A stretch of 64,000 nucleotides of DNA from Acidobacteriota bacterium (GTDB taxonomy: Bacteria; Acidobacteriota; Vicinamibacteria; Vicinamibacterales; UBA2999). This document shows, one piece after another, positions 6,809 through 16,501 of the stretch. The position numbers and the translations under genes are program-made. Within the stretch, counting starts at the first letter, position 1. Every line of letters starts with the position of its first letter. The stretch is taken from NCBI GenBank assembly GCA_016184455.1, contig JACPCS010000112.1, positions 1-64,000 of the forward strand. Direction: 5' to 3'. The notes under the pieces were generated by a model, which saw only the letters and a list, made by a program, of their open reading frames with translations, was not told the origin of the DNA and did not search any database.

Positions 6809-8275
6809 TCAGGAAATGCCGCGCGCGTTGCGCATGGCCAGGAAGTTGACGAGCCGCTCGATCCGCGCGACGGACCGATCGCGGCCGAGGATCACGATGA
6901 TCTCGAACAGACCCGGACTGGTCGTGCGACCGGTGAGCGCCACACGCGTCGCATGGATGAGCACACCCGCCTTGATGCCCCGTTCAGCTGCCGTTCCACG
7001 CACCGCCGCTTCCACATGTGGCTCATCGAAGGGATCAGCCGTGCCGAGCGCCGCTGCCAGCGCCTCGAGATGCGCCGCGACGTCGGGCGCACGCAGATGC
7101 TGCTCCACCGCCGCCGGCTCGTACTCAACCGTATCAACCAGGAACGGCCGCGCCAACTCGACGAAGTCGGTGAGACGCCTGGCGCGCGGCCGCAGCAGAT
7201 CGAGCAGCCGATACCACCACGCGGCGTCGGCGGGCACCGCGAAACCCGCATCACGCAGCAGCGGCGCGACCGCACCTGCGAGCTCACGGGCGGGAAGCCG
7301 CGCGATGTACTGCCCATTCATCCAGTCGAGCTTCTCGACGTTGAAGACGGCGTTGCCGCCGCTGATCCCTTCGAGCGAGAAGCTCGCGACGAGCTCCTCG
7401 ACCGACATCAGCTCGCGGTCGTCGCCGGGCGACCAGCCAAGCAGCGCGAGGAAGTTGACCATCGCCGCCGGCAGGTAGCCCTGGCGGCGGTACTCGGTGA
7501 CCGAGGTGGCGCCGTGACGCTTGCTCAGCCGCTTCTTGTCGCCGCCGAGGATGAGCGGCACGTGCGCGAAGGTCGGCGGCACGGCGCCAAGCGCTTCGAA
7601 GAGCAGCAGGTGCTTCGGCGTGTTCGAGATGTGGTCGTCGCCGCGAATCACGTGCGTGATCCGCATCTCGACATCGTCGACAACGACGGACAGGTGATAT
7701 GTCGGGTGATGATCCGAACGCAGGATGACGAAGTCCTCGATCGCGCGCGGGTCGAAGGCGATCGGTCCGTGCACCACGTCGTCGAACGCCGCGTGCGTCT
7801 CGGGGACCTTGAAACGAATCGCCCGCGGCGCGCCGGCGCGCTCCAGCTCGCTGCGGCGCTCCGGCGGGAGCGAGAGACACGCGCGATCGTACTGCCACGC
7901 TTCGCCGCGCGCTTCCGCCTTCTCGCGCTCGTCCCGCAGCCGCTCGGGTGAGCAGTAGCAGTCATAGGCGTGGCCGCCCGCCACGAGGCGTGCGGCAGCG
8001 GCGCGGTACCGGTCGAGCCGCTCCGACTGGAAGTACGGCCCATGCGCGCCACCGACCTCCGGCCCCTCGTCCCAGTCGAGGCCGAGCCAGCGCAGCCCGT
8101 CGAGGATGCCGGTCACCATGTCGGCCGACGAGCGCTGCACGTCGGTATCTTCGATGCGGAGGACGAACGTGCCGCCGTGCCGGCGTGCGAAGAGCCAATT
8201 GAAGAGCGCCGTGCGCGCGCCGCCGACGTGCAGGTACCCCGTCGGTGACGGCGCAAAGCGGACGCGCGGGGGCAC
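6809..8275 (-). CDS. gltX: Glutamyl-tRNA synthetase
   Basis: Charges tRNA-Glu (in many bacteria also tRNA-Gln, later amidated) in the cytoplasm. 488 residues, normal for a class I GluRS. It starts VPPRVRFAPSPTGYLHVGG, whose HVGG is the HIGH-type ATP site (residues 16-19). It has KRLSKRHG as the KMSKS-type loop near residue 246, and the typical RTALFNWLFARRHGG and FVLRIEDTD segments. The GTG at 8275 is chosen because the family begins right at this motif; upstream sequence in frame is not conserved. Divergent from the sugar dehydrogenase gene 63 bp away. Confidence 0.96.
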   Translation of the reverse strand: MPPRVRFAPSPTGYLHVGGARTALFNWLFARRHGGTFVLRIEDTDVQRSSADMVTGILDGLRWLGLDWDEGPEVGGAHGPYFQSERLDRYRAAAARLVAGGHAYDCYCSPERLRDEREKAEARGEAWQYDRACLSLPPERRSELERAGAPRAIRFKVPETHAAFDDVVHGPIAFDPRAIEDFVILRSDHHPTYHLSVVVDDVEMRITHVIRGDDHISNTPKHLLLFEALGAVPPTFAHVPLILGGDKKRLSKRHGATSVTEYRRQGYLPAAMVNFLALLGWSPGDDRELMSVEELVASFSLEGISGGNAVFNVEKLDWMNGQYIARLPARELAGAVAPLLRDAGFAVPADAAWWYRLLDLLRPRARRLTDFVELARPFLVDTVEYEPAAVEQHLRAPDVAAHLEALAAALGTADPFDEPHVEAAVRGTAAERGIKAGVLIHATRVALTGRTTSPGLFEIIVILGRDRSVARIERLVNFLAMRNARGIS

Positions 8276-8338
8276 GGCCGCATTATTTCCTACCCGGGCA
8301 CATTTCTGGCAGCCGCACGGTCCAGGAGGCTCTCTCAC

Positions 8339-9544
8339 ATGGCCAGTTATATCCGCGCTGCCGCGCTCGCGGCTGTGCTCCCGACGCTGCTCGTCGCCCA
8401 GACGCGGCAGACCGATGTCCTGTCGACCAAGTCCGGTCCTCTCCACGTCGAGCGGCTGGCGGCGCTCGAGTTCCCGTGGGGCATGGCCGTGCTCTCCGAC
8501 GGACGCCTGCTCATCACCGAGAAGCCGGGGCGTCTCCGCATCTTTGCCAACGGCCGCCTCTCGCCGCCTGTCGAGAACGTCCCTGCGGTGTCCTATCGCG
8601 AGCGACCGAGCGAACAGGGGGGCCTGCTCGACGTGGCGATCGATCCCGACTTTGCGCGGAACGGACGGATCTACCTTTCGTACTCAGAGGCCGCGCCGCA
8701 GCAGTCTCCGGAACAGCGGGAAACCGGCGACCCGCGGTTCGGCGGATATCTCGATCTCACGGACAACCGGCTCGCCGGTGGCGCAGTGGCGCGCGCCGTG
8801 ATCGACGGCAACCGGCTGCGCGACGTGCAGGTGATCTGGCGTCAGGAGCCGAAGACAATCGGCCGCGGTCATTTTGCCCATCGGCTCGTGTTCGGCCGCG
8901 ACGGCACGCGCTTCATCACGTCGGGCGAGCGCATGCGCTTCGATCCGGCCCGGAGCCTCACGTCGAATCTCGGCAAGGTCGTGCGCATCAACGCGGATGG
9001 ATCGATCCCCAAGGACAACCCGTTCGCCGGCAGGCGCGACGCGCGCGGCGACATCTGGAGCCTCGGCCACCGGAACATGCTGGCAGCGGCCGTGCACCCC
9101 GCGACGGGCGACCTCTGGGTCTGGGAGATGGGCCCGCTCGGCGGCGACGAGCTGAACATCATCAAACCCGGACGCAACTACGGGTGGCCGGTCGTGAGCA
9201 ACGGCGACAACTACGACAAGTCGCCGATTCCGGACCATCGCACCCGGACGGAGTTCGAGGCGCCGATCCATTCGTGGACTCCGGTCATCTCGCCCTCGGG
9301 GGCGCTCTTCTCTCGCGGCTCGCTGCTGCCGTGGCGCGGCGACGCGGTCGTTGGTGGACTCTCGTCCAAGGCGATCATCCGGCTCACGCTCGACGGCGCC
9401 CGCATCGCCAACGAGGAGCGGATCGACATGCAGCGGCGGATCCGCGACGTCGCCGAGGCGCCCGACGGCGCGCTCCTGCTGATCACCGATGACAAGAAGG
9501 GGGAGCTGCTGCGGCTGACGCCGGTGTCAGATGAAGATCGGTAA
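8339..9544 (+). CDS. PQQ-dependent aldose/sorbosone-type sugar dehydrogenase
   Basis: Periplasmic six-bladed beta-propeller oxidoreductase of the soluble glucose dehydrogenase (GSDH/Asd) family, which oxidises aldose sugars using PQQ and calcium. 401 residues with a signal peptide (MASYIRAAALAAVLPTLLVAQ). Typical blocks are seen: LEFPWGMAVL, GGLLDVAIDPDF, GRGHFAHRLVF, DIWSLGHRNML, GDELNIIKPGRNYGWP and PVISPSGALF. The substrate cannot be told from sequence, and no PQQ biosynthesis gene is in the window. Confidence 0.88.
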   Translation: MASYIRAAALAAVLPTLLVAQTRQTDVLSTKSGPLHVERLAALEFPWGMAVLSDGRLLITEKPGRLRIFANGRLSPPVENVPAVSYRERPSEQGGLLDVAIDPDFARNGRIYLSYSEAAPQQSPEQRETGDPRFGGYLDLTDNRLAGGAVARAVIDGNRLRDVQVIWRQEPKTIGRGHFAHRLVFGRDGTRFITSGERMRFDPARSLTSNLGKVVRINADGSIPKDNPFAGRRDARGDIWSLGHRNMLAAAVHPATGDLWVWEMGPLGGDELNIIKPGRNYGWPVVSNGDNYDKSPIPDHRTRTEFEAPIHSWTPVISPSGALFSRGSLLPWRGDAVVGGLSSKAIIRLTLDGARIANEERIDMQRRIRDVAEAPDGALLLITDDKKGELLRLTPVSDEDR

Positions 9545-9571
9545 GAACTGGATATAATCGCGCTCCCAGAG

Positions 9572-9955
9572 ATGGCGGACCCGAAGAGCGAGTCACCGAG
9601 GAAAGCGGAGCGTCGGCGGGCGGAGCGCGTCCGGTTGACCTTGCCCGTGCGCGTCAACGTGACGAACAAGGGCAGCCTGGTGGATTTGAGCGAGGGGGGC
9701 GCCCTGCTCCTGCTCGGGCGCTCCTACGATCCCGGTAAGCAGATCCCCGTCGCGATCGAGGCCCAGACCGGCACCATCCACCTGGCCGCGCGAGTCGTCC
9801 GCTGCACGCCGACGACCGGACCCACCCAGCCGGCCACCGACGAGACGGCCTATCACGTGGCCGTCGAGTTCCTCGCGCTGCCTCCGGGTGCCGCCGACGC
9901 GCTGCGTCAGCTCCTGGGCCAGGACGACGGACGCACGGTGCTCTGGAACCGCTGA
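9572..9955 (+). CDS. PilZ-domain protein
   Basis: A 127-residue single-domain PilZ protein. The cyclic-di-GMP signature is present: an Arg-rich ERRRAERVRL (RxxxR) followed by VDLSEGGALLLL (D-x-S-x-G-G). The remainder is the PilZ beta barrel (HLAARVVRC, HVAVEFLALP). It ends one base before the convergent stop of the GspG-like gene at 9957, next to the pilus/secretion operon it may regulate. Ligand binding is inferred from the motif only. Confidence 0.88.
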   Translation: MADPKSESPRKAERRRAERVRLTLPVRVNVTNKGSLVDLSEGGALLLLGRSYDPGKQIPVAIEAQTGTIHLAARVVRCTPTTGPTQPATDETAYHVAVEFLALPPGAADALRQLLGQDDGRTVLWNR

Positions 9956-9956
9956 A

Positions 9957-10700
9957 TCAGAACCAGAGCTCGACCGCGGCGGTACCGCCCGGACGGACGA
10001 TCACCGTATCCTGCGCGACCACGTTGCCCGCGCCGGGGTTCGAGGTCTTCACGACGCGCACGGCGTGGAGCCCCATCGGAATATTCGAAAAGCTGAACGG
10101 CGCCGTCGACGCCGAGACCGACGTCTGACTGCCGTCGGCCGCGTAATAGACATCCACGTGATAACCGACCGGGTCGACAATCGTCTTCTGGCCCTGCGTG
10201 GTCTTGACGGTCACGATGATACTGCCCGTAATCGTCGGCGCCGCGGGCGGGTACACGATGTCGTCCGCCGTGTTGACCACGCCGTCGGTGCCCGCGCTCC
10301 GCACCTGCCCCGACGAGGCGCCCGTGTAAGGGCGTCCGAACCCGTCGTTCAGGTAGTCGGTCGCTGACGTGCCGACGTTGACATAGGGCCCGCGCCAGCC
10401 CATGCCGATGCTGCGCTCGGTGGCCGTCGTATACGACGGCAGGCTGCCCTGCTGCGCGAGCTCCTGGAACGAGGTGGGCAAGCGGCCGATGTCGCCGACG
10501 AAGCCGAATCGCGTTTCGCCCGACGAGGGCCCCACCATCGACTCGTACAGCACGCGTGCCTCGTCCTGCGTCGCCTGGATGCGCGACTCCCCGATTTGCT
10601 GGACGAAGGCCGGCGCGACGGCGGCAGCCAGGACGGCCAGCACGCCAAGAATCACGAGCAGCTCGATCAGCGTGAAACCTCGATTCGTCGCCGTTCTCAT
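9957..10700 (-). CDS. GspG-like pseudopilin with C-terminal beta-rich extension
   Basis: A 247-residue prepilin-like protein. The leader MRTATNRG is followed by FTLIELLVI with Glu at mature position 5, the prepilin peptidase site, and a 20-residue hydrophobic helix. The first part has GspG character (GWRGPYVN, DGFGRPY). From about residue 150 a beta-rich domain follows (GSIIVTVKTT, FSFSNIPMGLHAVRVVK, VIVRPGGTAAVELWF), resembling carboxypeptidase-regulatory or PEGA-like folds. GspG itself is about 145 residues, so the tail is an addition. It is last in the operon, and its ATG overlaps the GspF stop by 4 bp. Confidence 0.85.
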   Translation of the reverse strand: MRTATNRGFTLIELLVILGVLAVLAAAVAPAFVQQIGESRIQATQDEARVLYESMVGPSSGETRFGFVGDIGRLPTSFQELAQQGSLPSYTTATERSIGMGWRGPYVNVGTSATDYLNDGFGRPYTGASSGQVRSAGTDGVVNTADDIVYPPAAPTITGSIIVTVKTTQGQKTIVDPVGYHVDVYYAADGSQTSVSASTAPFSFSNIPMGLHAVRVVKTSNPGAGNVVAQDTVIVRPGGTAAVELWF

Positions 10701-11915
10701 TGGATTACTCGCAGCAACTGGAAGAGCGGCAGGTAGAAGGCGAGCGCCATCAGCACGAACGTGCCGGCCAGCACGACCAGCATGATCGGGCCGAAGAGCG
10801 TCAGCGCGCGCTTGATGGTGCGCTCGACGTCGGCATCGAAGTACTTGCGCGTGTCCTCCAGGGCCTTTTCCATCCGGCCCGTCCGCTCGCCGAGCGCGAT
10901 CATCTGAATCACCATCGGCGGGAACTCGCCGACCGCCCGCAGCGCACGCGAGAGCGATTCCCCGGCCATCACCCGCTGGACCGCCCGCCGGAACTGACTC
11001 GCCAGGTGCGCATGGCCGATCAGCTTCTCCACCAGCGTGAGCGACGGGGCGACCTCGAGGCCCGACTGGTGCAGCGTCGCAAAAGCGTGCGCGAACCGCG
11101 CGAGCGCGATCTTGCGGATGAGCTCGCCGACGATCGGTATCCGCGACACGATGCGGGACAGCCGTACGGATCCCTCGGGCGACTGGCCGTATACGCGGAG
11201 CGACACCACAACCGACAGGATCCCGGTGAGGAAGATCGGCCAGTATCCGCGCAACACGGACGAGACCGCCATGACCATGCGCGTCGGGAGCGGCAGCGGG
11301 ACCTGCGCGTTCAGTCGCTCGTAGACGTTGAGGAACCGCGGGATGGTGAAGCCGACGAGCACGAACGACAGCACCCCCAGCATGAAGATCACGATGATGG
11401 GGTAGGTGGCGACTTCGCGAATGCGGTTGGCGAGCTCGGCCTGCCACTCGAGCTGCGCCACGAGATCTTCGAGCGCCCGCTCGATATTGCCGGTCGCCTC
11501 GCCCGCTTTGACGACGTTGATGTACAGCTCGCTGAAGACCTTGGGGTGTCTGGCGAGGGCGGCCGAGAGCGCCTCGCCCGACTCGATGTCGCGACGCAGC
11601 GCGCCGACGATGCGCTTCATTGCCGGCTTGCGCAGCTCTTCCTCGATGTCCTGCAGGCCCTCGACGAGCCCGACGCCGGTCGCCATCACGGTCGACAGCT
11701 GGGTTGTGAACACGATCAGGTCCCGGCGGGTGACCCATTCGAGCACGCGAATCTCGGACAGGTTCGTGCCCGCGTCCGAGCCGGTCGAGGCGCGGACCAG
11801 GTAGTGCCCCTGCGCACGCAGGAGCGCCGCGAGCTGGTCCTCGGTGTCGGCGGCGGCGGTCCCCCGCACCTCGAGCCCGTTGTCGTCCACGCCCACGTAG
11901 CGGAAGTTCGGCATC
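10697..11915 (-). CDS. gspF: GspF/PilC-type inner-membrane platform protein
   Basis: A 406-residue polytopic protein that anchors pseudopilus or pilus assembly in the inner membrane and contacts the GspE ATPase. It starts MPNFRYVGVD and has the duplicated GspF fold: FTTQLSTVMATGVGLVEGL in the first half, FAHAFATLHQSGLEVAPSL in the second. Hydrophobic segments lie near residues 170-195, 220-245 and 380-400, the last followed by FYLPLFQLLRVIQ. Four bp separate it from the GspE stop and 4 bp overlap the next gene. Confidence 0.92.
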
Positions 11916-11919
11916 GGTT

Positions 11920-13563
11920 CTATTCGTACGCCACGCGCAGGACTTCTTCCAGCGTCGTCTGGCCGGCGGCCGCTTTCGCCAGCGCGTCGTCCATGAGCGT
12001 CGTCATGCCCGCGGCGACGGCCGCGCTCTTGACCTGGCGCGAGTCGCCGCGTTCGCGAATCAGCGTGTGAATCGCCGGGTCGATGACGAGCACCTCGAAC
12101 ACGCCCGTGCGGCCGCGGTAGCCGGTCTCGTTGCACCGGCTGCAGCCGCGGCCCCGCTGAAACTCGAGGCCCGAATCAGGGTTCGGGCCGACCTTCTTCA
12201 GCGTCTCCGCCGGGTAAGAGGCGGCCTCCTTGCAGTGCGGGCAGATCACCCGCACCAGCCGTTGTGCGATCACGCCTACAATCCCGGAGGCGAGCAGGTA
12301 CGGCTCCAGTCCCATGTCCATCAGACGGGGCACCGCGCCGGCCGAATCCTGCGTATGGAGCGTGCTGAAGACGAGAATCCCCGAGAGCGCCGCGCGCAGC
12401 GCGAGCTGCGCCGTTTCCGGATCACGAATCTCGCCGATCATGATGATGTCGGGGTCCTGCCGCAGCAGCGCGCGAATCGCCGTCGCGTAGGTGAAGCCGG
12501 CCTTCGGGCGAACCTGCGTCTGGCGAATGGTCGGGATCTGGTACTCGACCGGATCCTCCACCGTGAGGATGTTTCGTTCCGTGCTCCCCAGGTATGCGAG
12601 CGCCGAGTAGAGCGTCGTCGTCTTGCCCGCCCCGGTCGGTCCGGTCACGAGCACGATGCCGCGCGACCGGCTGAGGATGTCGCGGAAGATCGCATACGTC
12701 GTGGGACTGAAGCCGAGCTCGGCAAGCCCGCGCACGAGCTTCTCTTTTTCGAGAATCCGGATCGCGACCTTCTCGCCGAAGGTGGTGGGGAAAGTCGCGA
12801 CGCGCAGGTCGACGCGGCGCCCGTTCACCATCTGCGAGATCCGGCCGTCCTGCGGCAGCCGCTGCTCGGTGATGTCGAGGCCCGCGAGCACTTTGACGCG
12901 GCTGACGAGCGGCGCGTGCAGCTCCTTGGGAATCGTGTCGCTCGGGATGAGCACGCCGTCGATCCGATGGCGCACGCGGATCGTGAGGTCCTCGGGCTCG
13001 ATGTGCAGATCCGTCGCGCCCCGGGCAATCGCGTCGTTGATGAGCAGCTCCAGCAGGCGGACGACCGGGGAGTCGATGGTAGCCACGTCGACCTGGGGCG
13101 TGCTGAGCGCGTCGACGCCTTCCTGCACGAGCTCGCTGACGCTGGATCGATCGGTGTACGAGCGCTCGATCAGGTTCAGCACGTCCTGTGCCCTGCCGCA
13201 GCTCACCCCCACCGGGCGCGACACGAGCCGCTGGAGCTCGTCGACCGCGAGGACATCGAACGGATTGACCTGCAGGACCTCCAGCGTGCCGTTCTGCATC
13301 GTCAGCGGCACGAGCATGTACTGCCGCGCGAACTGCTCGGGCACCATCGCGATGACGGATGGATCCGGCGTGAGGCCGTCGACCATCCTGAACGACACGC
13401 CGGCCTCCTGCGCCAGCGCGCGCGCGAGGTGCTCCTGGGTGATGAAGTTCAAGCCGAGCAGGATCTCGCCGAGCAAGGCTCCGCTGCTCCGCTGCTGCGC
13501 GAGCGCCTGCTCGAGCTGTGCGGACGTGATGATGCCGTCGGCGAGAAGTCGCTTCCCCAGCAC
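11920..13563 (-). CDS. gspE: GspE/PilB-type assembly ATPase
   Basis: A cytoplasmic hexameric ATPase that powers extension of the pilus or pseudopilus. 547 residues: an N-terminal MshEN/GspE-N domain (MLGKRLLADGIITSAQLEQA), then the AAA core with Walker A GPTGAGKTTT near residue 306, DPDIIMIGEIRD (Walker B region) and an HxxxxH-like STLHTQDSAGAV. A zinc site is formed by CPHCK (about 439) and CSRCNE (about 473). Presence of the tetracysteine motif favours an extension ATPase over a PilT retraction ATPase. Start is a GTG. Confidence 0.94.
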   Translation of the reverse strand: MLGKRLLADGIITSAQLEQALAQQRSSGALLGEILLGLNFITQEHLARALAQEAGVSFRMVDGLTPDPSVIAMVPEQFARQYMLVPLTMQNGTLEVLQVNPFDVLAVDELQRLVSRPVGVSCGRAQDVLNLIERSYTDRSSVSELVQEGVDALSTPQVDVATIDSPVVRLLELLINDAIARGATDLHIEPEDLTIRVRHRIDGVLIPSDTIPKELHAPLVSRVKVLAGLDITEQRLPQDGRISQMVNGRRVDLRVATFPTTFGEKVAIRILEKEKLVRGLAELGFSPTTYAIFRDILSRSRGIVLVTGPTGAGKTTTLYSALAYLGSTERNILTVEDPVEYQIPTIRQTQVRPKAGFTYATAIRALLRQDPDIIMIGEIRDPETAQLALRAALSGILVFSTLHTQDSAGAVPRLMDMGLEPYLLASGIVGVIAQRLVRVICPHCKEAASYPAETLKKVGPNPDSGLEFQRGRGCSRCNETGYRGRTGVFEVLVIDPAIHTLIRERGDSRQVKSAAVAAGMTTLMDDALAKAAAGQTTLEEVLRVAYE

Positions 13564-13578
13564 GGTCGTTTCCTGGGC

Positions 13579-15000
13579 CTAACTCTCCACCCGCTGCGCC
13601 TTCAGGCGCGATACCTCGATGCGATGCTTCTTCACCAGGTGCCACACCGATCGCTCGGTAATTCCCAGCAGGCGCGCGGCGGCCGCCTGCACACCGCCCG
13701 CCCGTGCCAGCGCGTCGACGACGAACGCCCGTTCGAGCTGCGCCACTTTCTCATCGAGCGACAGATTCTGCAGCCCGTCCCAACGACCCTGGCCGCCGTT
13801 GGTCGGCATCTCCGCGGGACGGATGGGCGGCGGGAAGCTGCTCAGGAGGAGGACGTCACCGTCGTTCACGACGACGGCGCGCTCGATCATGTTGCGGAGC
13901 TCGCGGACGTTCCCCGGCCAGCCGTACTCCATCAGCGCTGCCAGCGTGTCGGGCGCCAGGCGCGTGACGGCCCGGCCCAGACGGCTGTTGGCGTCGGCAA
14001 GGAAGTGGTCCGCCAGCTCGGGGATCTCGTCTCGGCGTTCCCGCAGCGGCGGGACGTGGACGGTGACGACGTTCAGCCGGTAGTACAGATCGTCCCGGAA
14101 CGTCCCTTCGCGGACGGCCCGCTCGAGGTCCTTGTTCGTCGACGCCACGATGCGCACGTCGACCTTGATGGTCTGTATGCCGCCGACGCGTTGGAATTCG
14201 CGCTCCTGGAGCGCGCGCAGGATCTTCGCCTGCGTCGCGAGCGTCATGTCGCCGATCTCGTCGAGCAGGAGCGTGCCGCCATCCGCCTGCTCGAACTTGC
14301 CGAGCTTGCGGCCGACCGCGCCGGTAAACGCGCCCTTCTCGTGTCCGAAGAGCTCGGACTCGAGGAGCGTTTCGGGAATCGCGGCGCAGTTCAGCTTCAC
14401 GAGCGGCCTGGCGCGCCGGGCCGAGTTCTCGTGGATCGCCTCCGCAATCAGCTCCTTGCCCGTGCCGCTCTCGCCGAGGATGAGAACCGTCGAATCGGTC
14501 GAGCCGACGCGGTCGATGAGGCGCAGCACTTCCTGCATCGGGCGGCTCGACCCGACGATGCGGCCACGGCGCCCGGCGGTCAGCAGCTGCTCCCGCAGCC
14601 GCTCCACCTCGTGCATCAGCCGCCTCCGCTCGAGCGCGCGGCGGATGACGATTTCCATCTCATCGAGGCGGAACGGCTTCGTGAAGTAGTCGTAGGCGCC
14701 GCGGCGCACGGCTTCGAGCGCGGTGTCACGCGTCCCGTGCGCGGTCATCACGATGATGGGTGTGCGGAGGTCGATCTTCTGGATCTCATTGACGGCATCC
14801 AGTCCGCTCATGGCCGGCAGCCGGATGTCCATCAGGATCAGATCGAACTTCGATGTCTTGAGCGCCGCGAGCGCGTCTTCGGCGCTGCCCGCCACCGTCA
14901 CGGCGTACTGCTGCCGTTCGAGCGCTTCCTTCAGGAAGAACTGCATCTGCGGGTCGTCGTCGACGGCGAGAATGTCGTACTTCGAGCTTTCTGCGTGCAT
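13579..15000 (-). CDS. Sigma-54-dependent response regulator (NtrC/PilR type)
   Basis: A 473-residue activator: receiver domain with YDILAVDDDP and phospho-acceptor in LILMDIRLP (about D55), AAA+ sigma-54 interaction domain with GESGTGKE and the diagnostic GAFTGA loop (about 222-227), and a C-terminal Fis-type HTH (AAARLLGITERSVWHLVKK). It should activate sigma-54 promoters after phosphorylation by the kinase 7 bp upstream. Position inside the assembly operon, like PilS/PilR near pilus genes, suggests it controls pseudopilin expression (inference). Confidence 0.94.
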   Translation of the reverse strand: MHAESSKYDILAVDDDPQMQFFLKEALERQQYAVTVAGSAEDALAALKTSKFDLILMDIRLPAMSGLDAVNEIQKIDLRTPIIVMTAHGTRDTALEAVRRGAYDYFTKPFRLDEMEIVIRRALERRRLMHEVERLREQLLTAGRRGRIVGSSRPMQEVLRLIDRVGSTDSTVLILGESGTGKELIAEAIHENSARRARPLVKLNCAAIPETLLESELFGHEKGAFTGAVGRKLGKFEQADGGTLLLDEIGDMTLATQAKILRALQEREFQRVGGIQTIKVDVRIVASTNKDLERAVREGTFRDDLYYRLNVVTVHVPPLRERRDEIPELADHFLADANSRLGRAVTRLAPDTLAALMEYGWPGNVRELRNMIERAVVVNDGDVLLLSSFPPPIRPAEMPTNGGQGRWDGLQNLSLDEKVAQLERAFVVDALARAGGVQAAAARLLGITERSVWHLVKKHRIEVSRLKAQRVES

Positions 15001-15007
15001 GGGTGCC

Positions 15008-16501
15008 TCAGGTCTGTAATGCAGCTTCGATCTTCTCGGCCACGGCGGTCGCGAGCGGCAGCTCCACGACGAACGTCGTTCCGGTGTCCGGGCCGCTGTC
15101 CACGTCGATGCGGCCGTCCATCGACGTGACGATCTGGCGTGCGATGGCGAGCCCGAGCCCCGTCCCGGTCGGCTTGGTGGTGAAGAACGGGACGAAGAGC
15201 TGCCGCTGCACGTGCGGCGGAATGTACGAGCCGGTGTTGTGCACGGACACGAACGCCTGCCCGTTCTGCGGCTCGGCCCGCACGGTCACGGTGCCGCCGT
15301 CCGGCGTCGCCTGCGTCGCGTTGAGCACGATGTTCGTCAGGGCCTGGAGCAGGCGCTCGCGGTTGCCACGGATCAGGAGCGGCCGGCCCGATGCCGCAAT
15401 CGCGAGCGTCACCGCCCGATCGCCCAGGCCGTGCTGCGCGAGCGAGATCGTCGCCTTGACGGCGTCGACGACGTCGACGTCTTCGCTGTCCACGGGACGC
15501 GGCGCCGAGAAGAGCAGCAGATCCTCGATCAGCCGGTTGAGCCGGTCGATCGAGTCGAGCATCGTCTTGATGTAGCGCCGCCGCGTCTCGTCGGCGCCCA
15601 CATCGCGGCCCAGCAGCTCGGCGAGGCCGCGCAGCGACGCGAGCGGGTTCCGGATCTCGTGCGCGACGCCCGCGGTCACGGTGCCGAGCGCGACGAGCTG
15701 GTCGGTCTGCTGGAGGCGCGCCTGCAGGCTGCGCATCTGATTGAGGTCTTTGAAGGCGATCATCACGCCCACGATTTCGCCCGATCGCGCCTTGGGATCC
15801 TGGCGGCCGGCTTTAGCCGGCCCGGAGCTCTGCTGGAGGTACGAGGCAGAAATGCCGATTCGTACGGGCCGTCCGTCGGCGGCGAGAATCTCCAAGTCCT
15901 CGAGCGACACCGGTTGGCGCCGGGAGATGGCGGTTTCGACCGCGGTGAGCGACGCGCGGCTGCCCGACGCAGGTGTGAACACGTCGCTGAATCGCCGGCC
16001 GACGAGGTCCTCCTCGCGGTAGCCGAGCGTCGCTTCCGCCGCTGGGCTGGAGCCGATCACGCGCCCCTCCGCGTCGAGCGTGATCACGGCGCCCGTCATG
16101 CTCTGGAAGAAGTAGCGCTGCAGCGCCGACAGCGCGTCATTGAACGCGCCGCCAAGTGAGTCGAGCTCCTTGGTCGAGGCGATGCTCAGCGCGCCGCGGA
16201 AATCACCCGACGCCAACGCTTCGAGCTGCTCCGTCACCTGGCGGACGGGCCGCGTCACCCCAAGCGCGATGCTGAAGCCGAGGAGCGCCGCGACCAGCGA
16301 GATCGCCGCAATCTGCACCCCCAGCTGCGCCAGCATGTTGCTGCCCACGACGTCGGTGCCGTAGAAGAGGTACAACCGGCTCGTCATGTTGAGCGTGAAG
16401 AACCCGGTGGCCGCGACGAGCAGCGCCATCGTGAGCGGCAGCACCACGAGGAGCTTTGCGCGCGTCGCGCGGTGGGCCGCCGTAAGGGGACGAGTGGTCA
16501 T
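15008..16501 (-). CDS. Membrane histidine kinase with HAMP and PAS
   Basis: A 497-residue sensor kinase, probable partner of the downstream sigma-54 regulator. Two transmembrane helices (about residues 17-37 and 62-84) with a short periplasmic loop are followed by a HAMP (TRPVRQVTEQLEALASGDF), a PAS domain (about 130-250), a HisKA dimerisation helix with VAHEIRNPLASLRG (His near 281), and the ATPase with NIVLNATQAT (N box) and GTGLGLAIARQI (G2 box). The ATG overlaps the previous stop by 4 bp, so sensing and assembly genes share one transcript. Confidence 0.93.
   Translation of the reverse strand: MTTRPLTAAHRATRAKLLVVLPLTMALLVAATGFFTLNMTSRLYLFYGTDVVGSNMLAQLGVQIAAISLVAALLGFSIALGVTRPVRQVTEQLEALASGDFRGALSIASTKELDSLGGAFNDALSALQRYFFQSMTGAVITLDAEGRVIGSSPAAEATLGYREEDLVGRRFSDVFTPASGSRASLTAVETAISRRQPVSLEDLEILAADGRPVRIGISASYLQQSSGPAKAGRQDPKARSGEIVGVMIAFKDLNQMRSLQARLQQTDQLVALGTVTAGVAHEIRNPLASLRGLAELLGRDVGADETRRRYIKTMLDSIDRLNRLIEDLLLFSAPRPVDSEDVDVVDAVKATISLAQHGLGDRAVTLAIAASGRPLLIRGNRERLLQALTNIVLNATQATPDGGTVTVRAEPQNGQAFVSVHNTGSYIPPHVQRQLFVPFFTTKPTGTGLGLAIARQIVTSMDGRIDVDSGPDTGTTFVVELPLATAVAEKIEAALQT

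Noticed and set aside
6731..7951. 406-codon plus-strand frame opposite gltX
   Set aside because: Antisense to a complete glutamyl-tRNA synthetase with both signature motifs.
12067..15129. A 1,020-codon open frame on the plus strand opposite gspE and the sigma-54 regulator
   Set aside because: Composition is Arg/Asp/His-rich with no domain; it is the GC-driven antisense frame of two well-supported genes.
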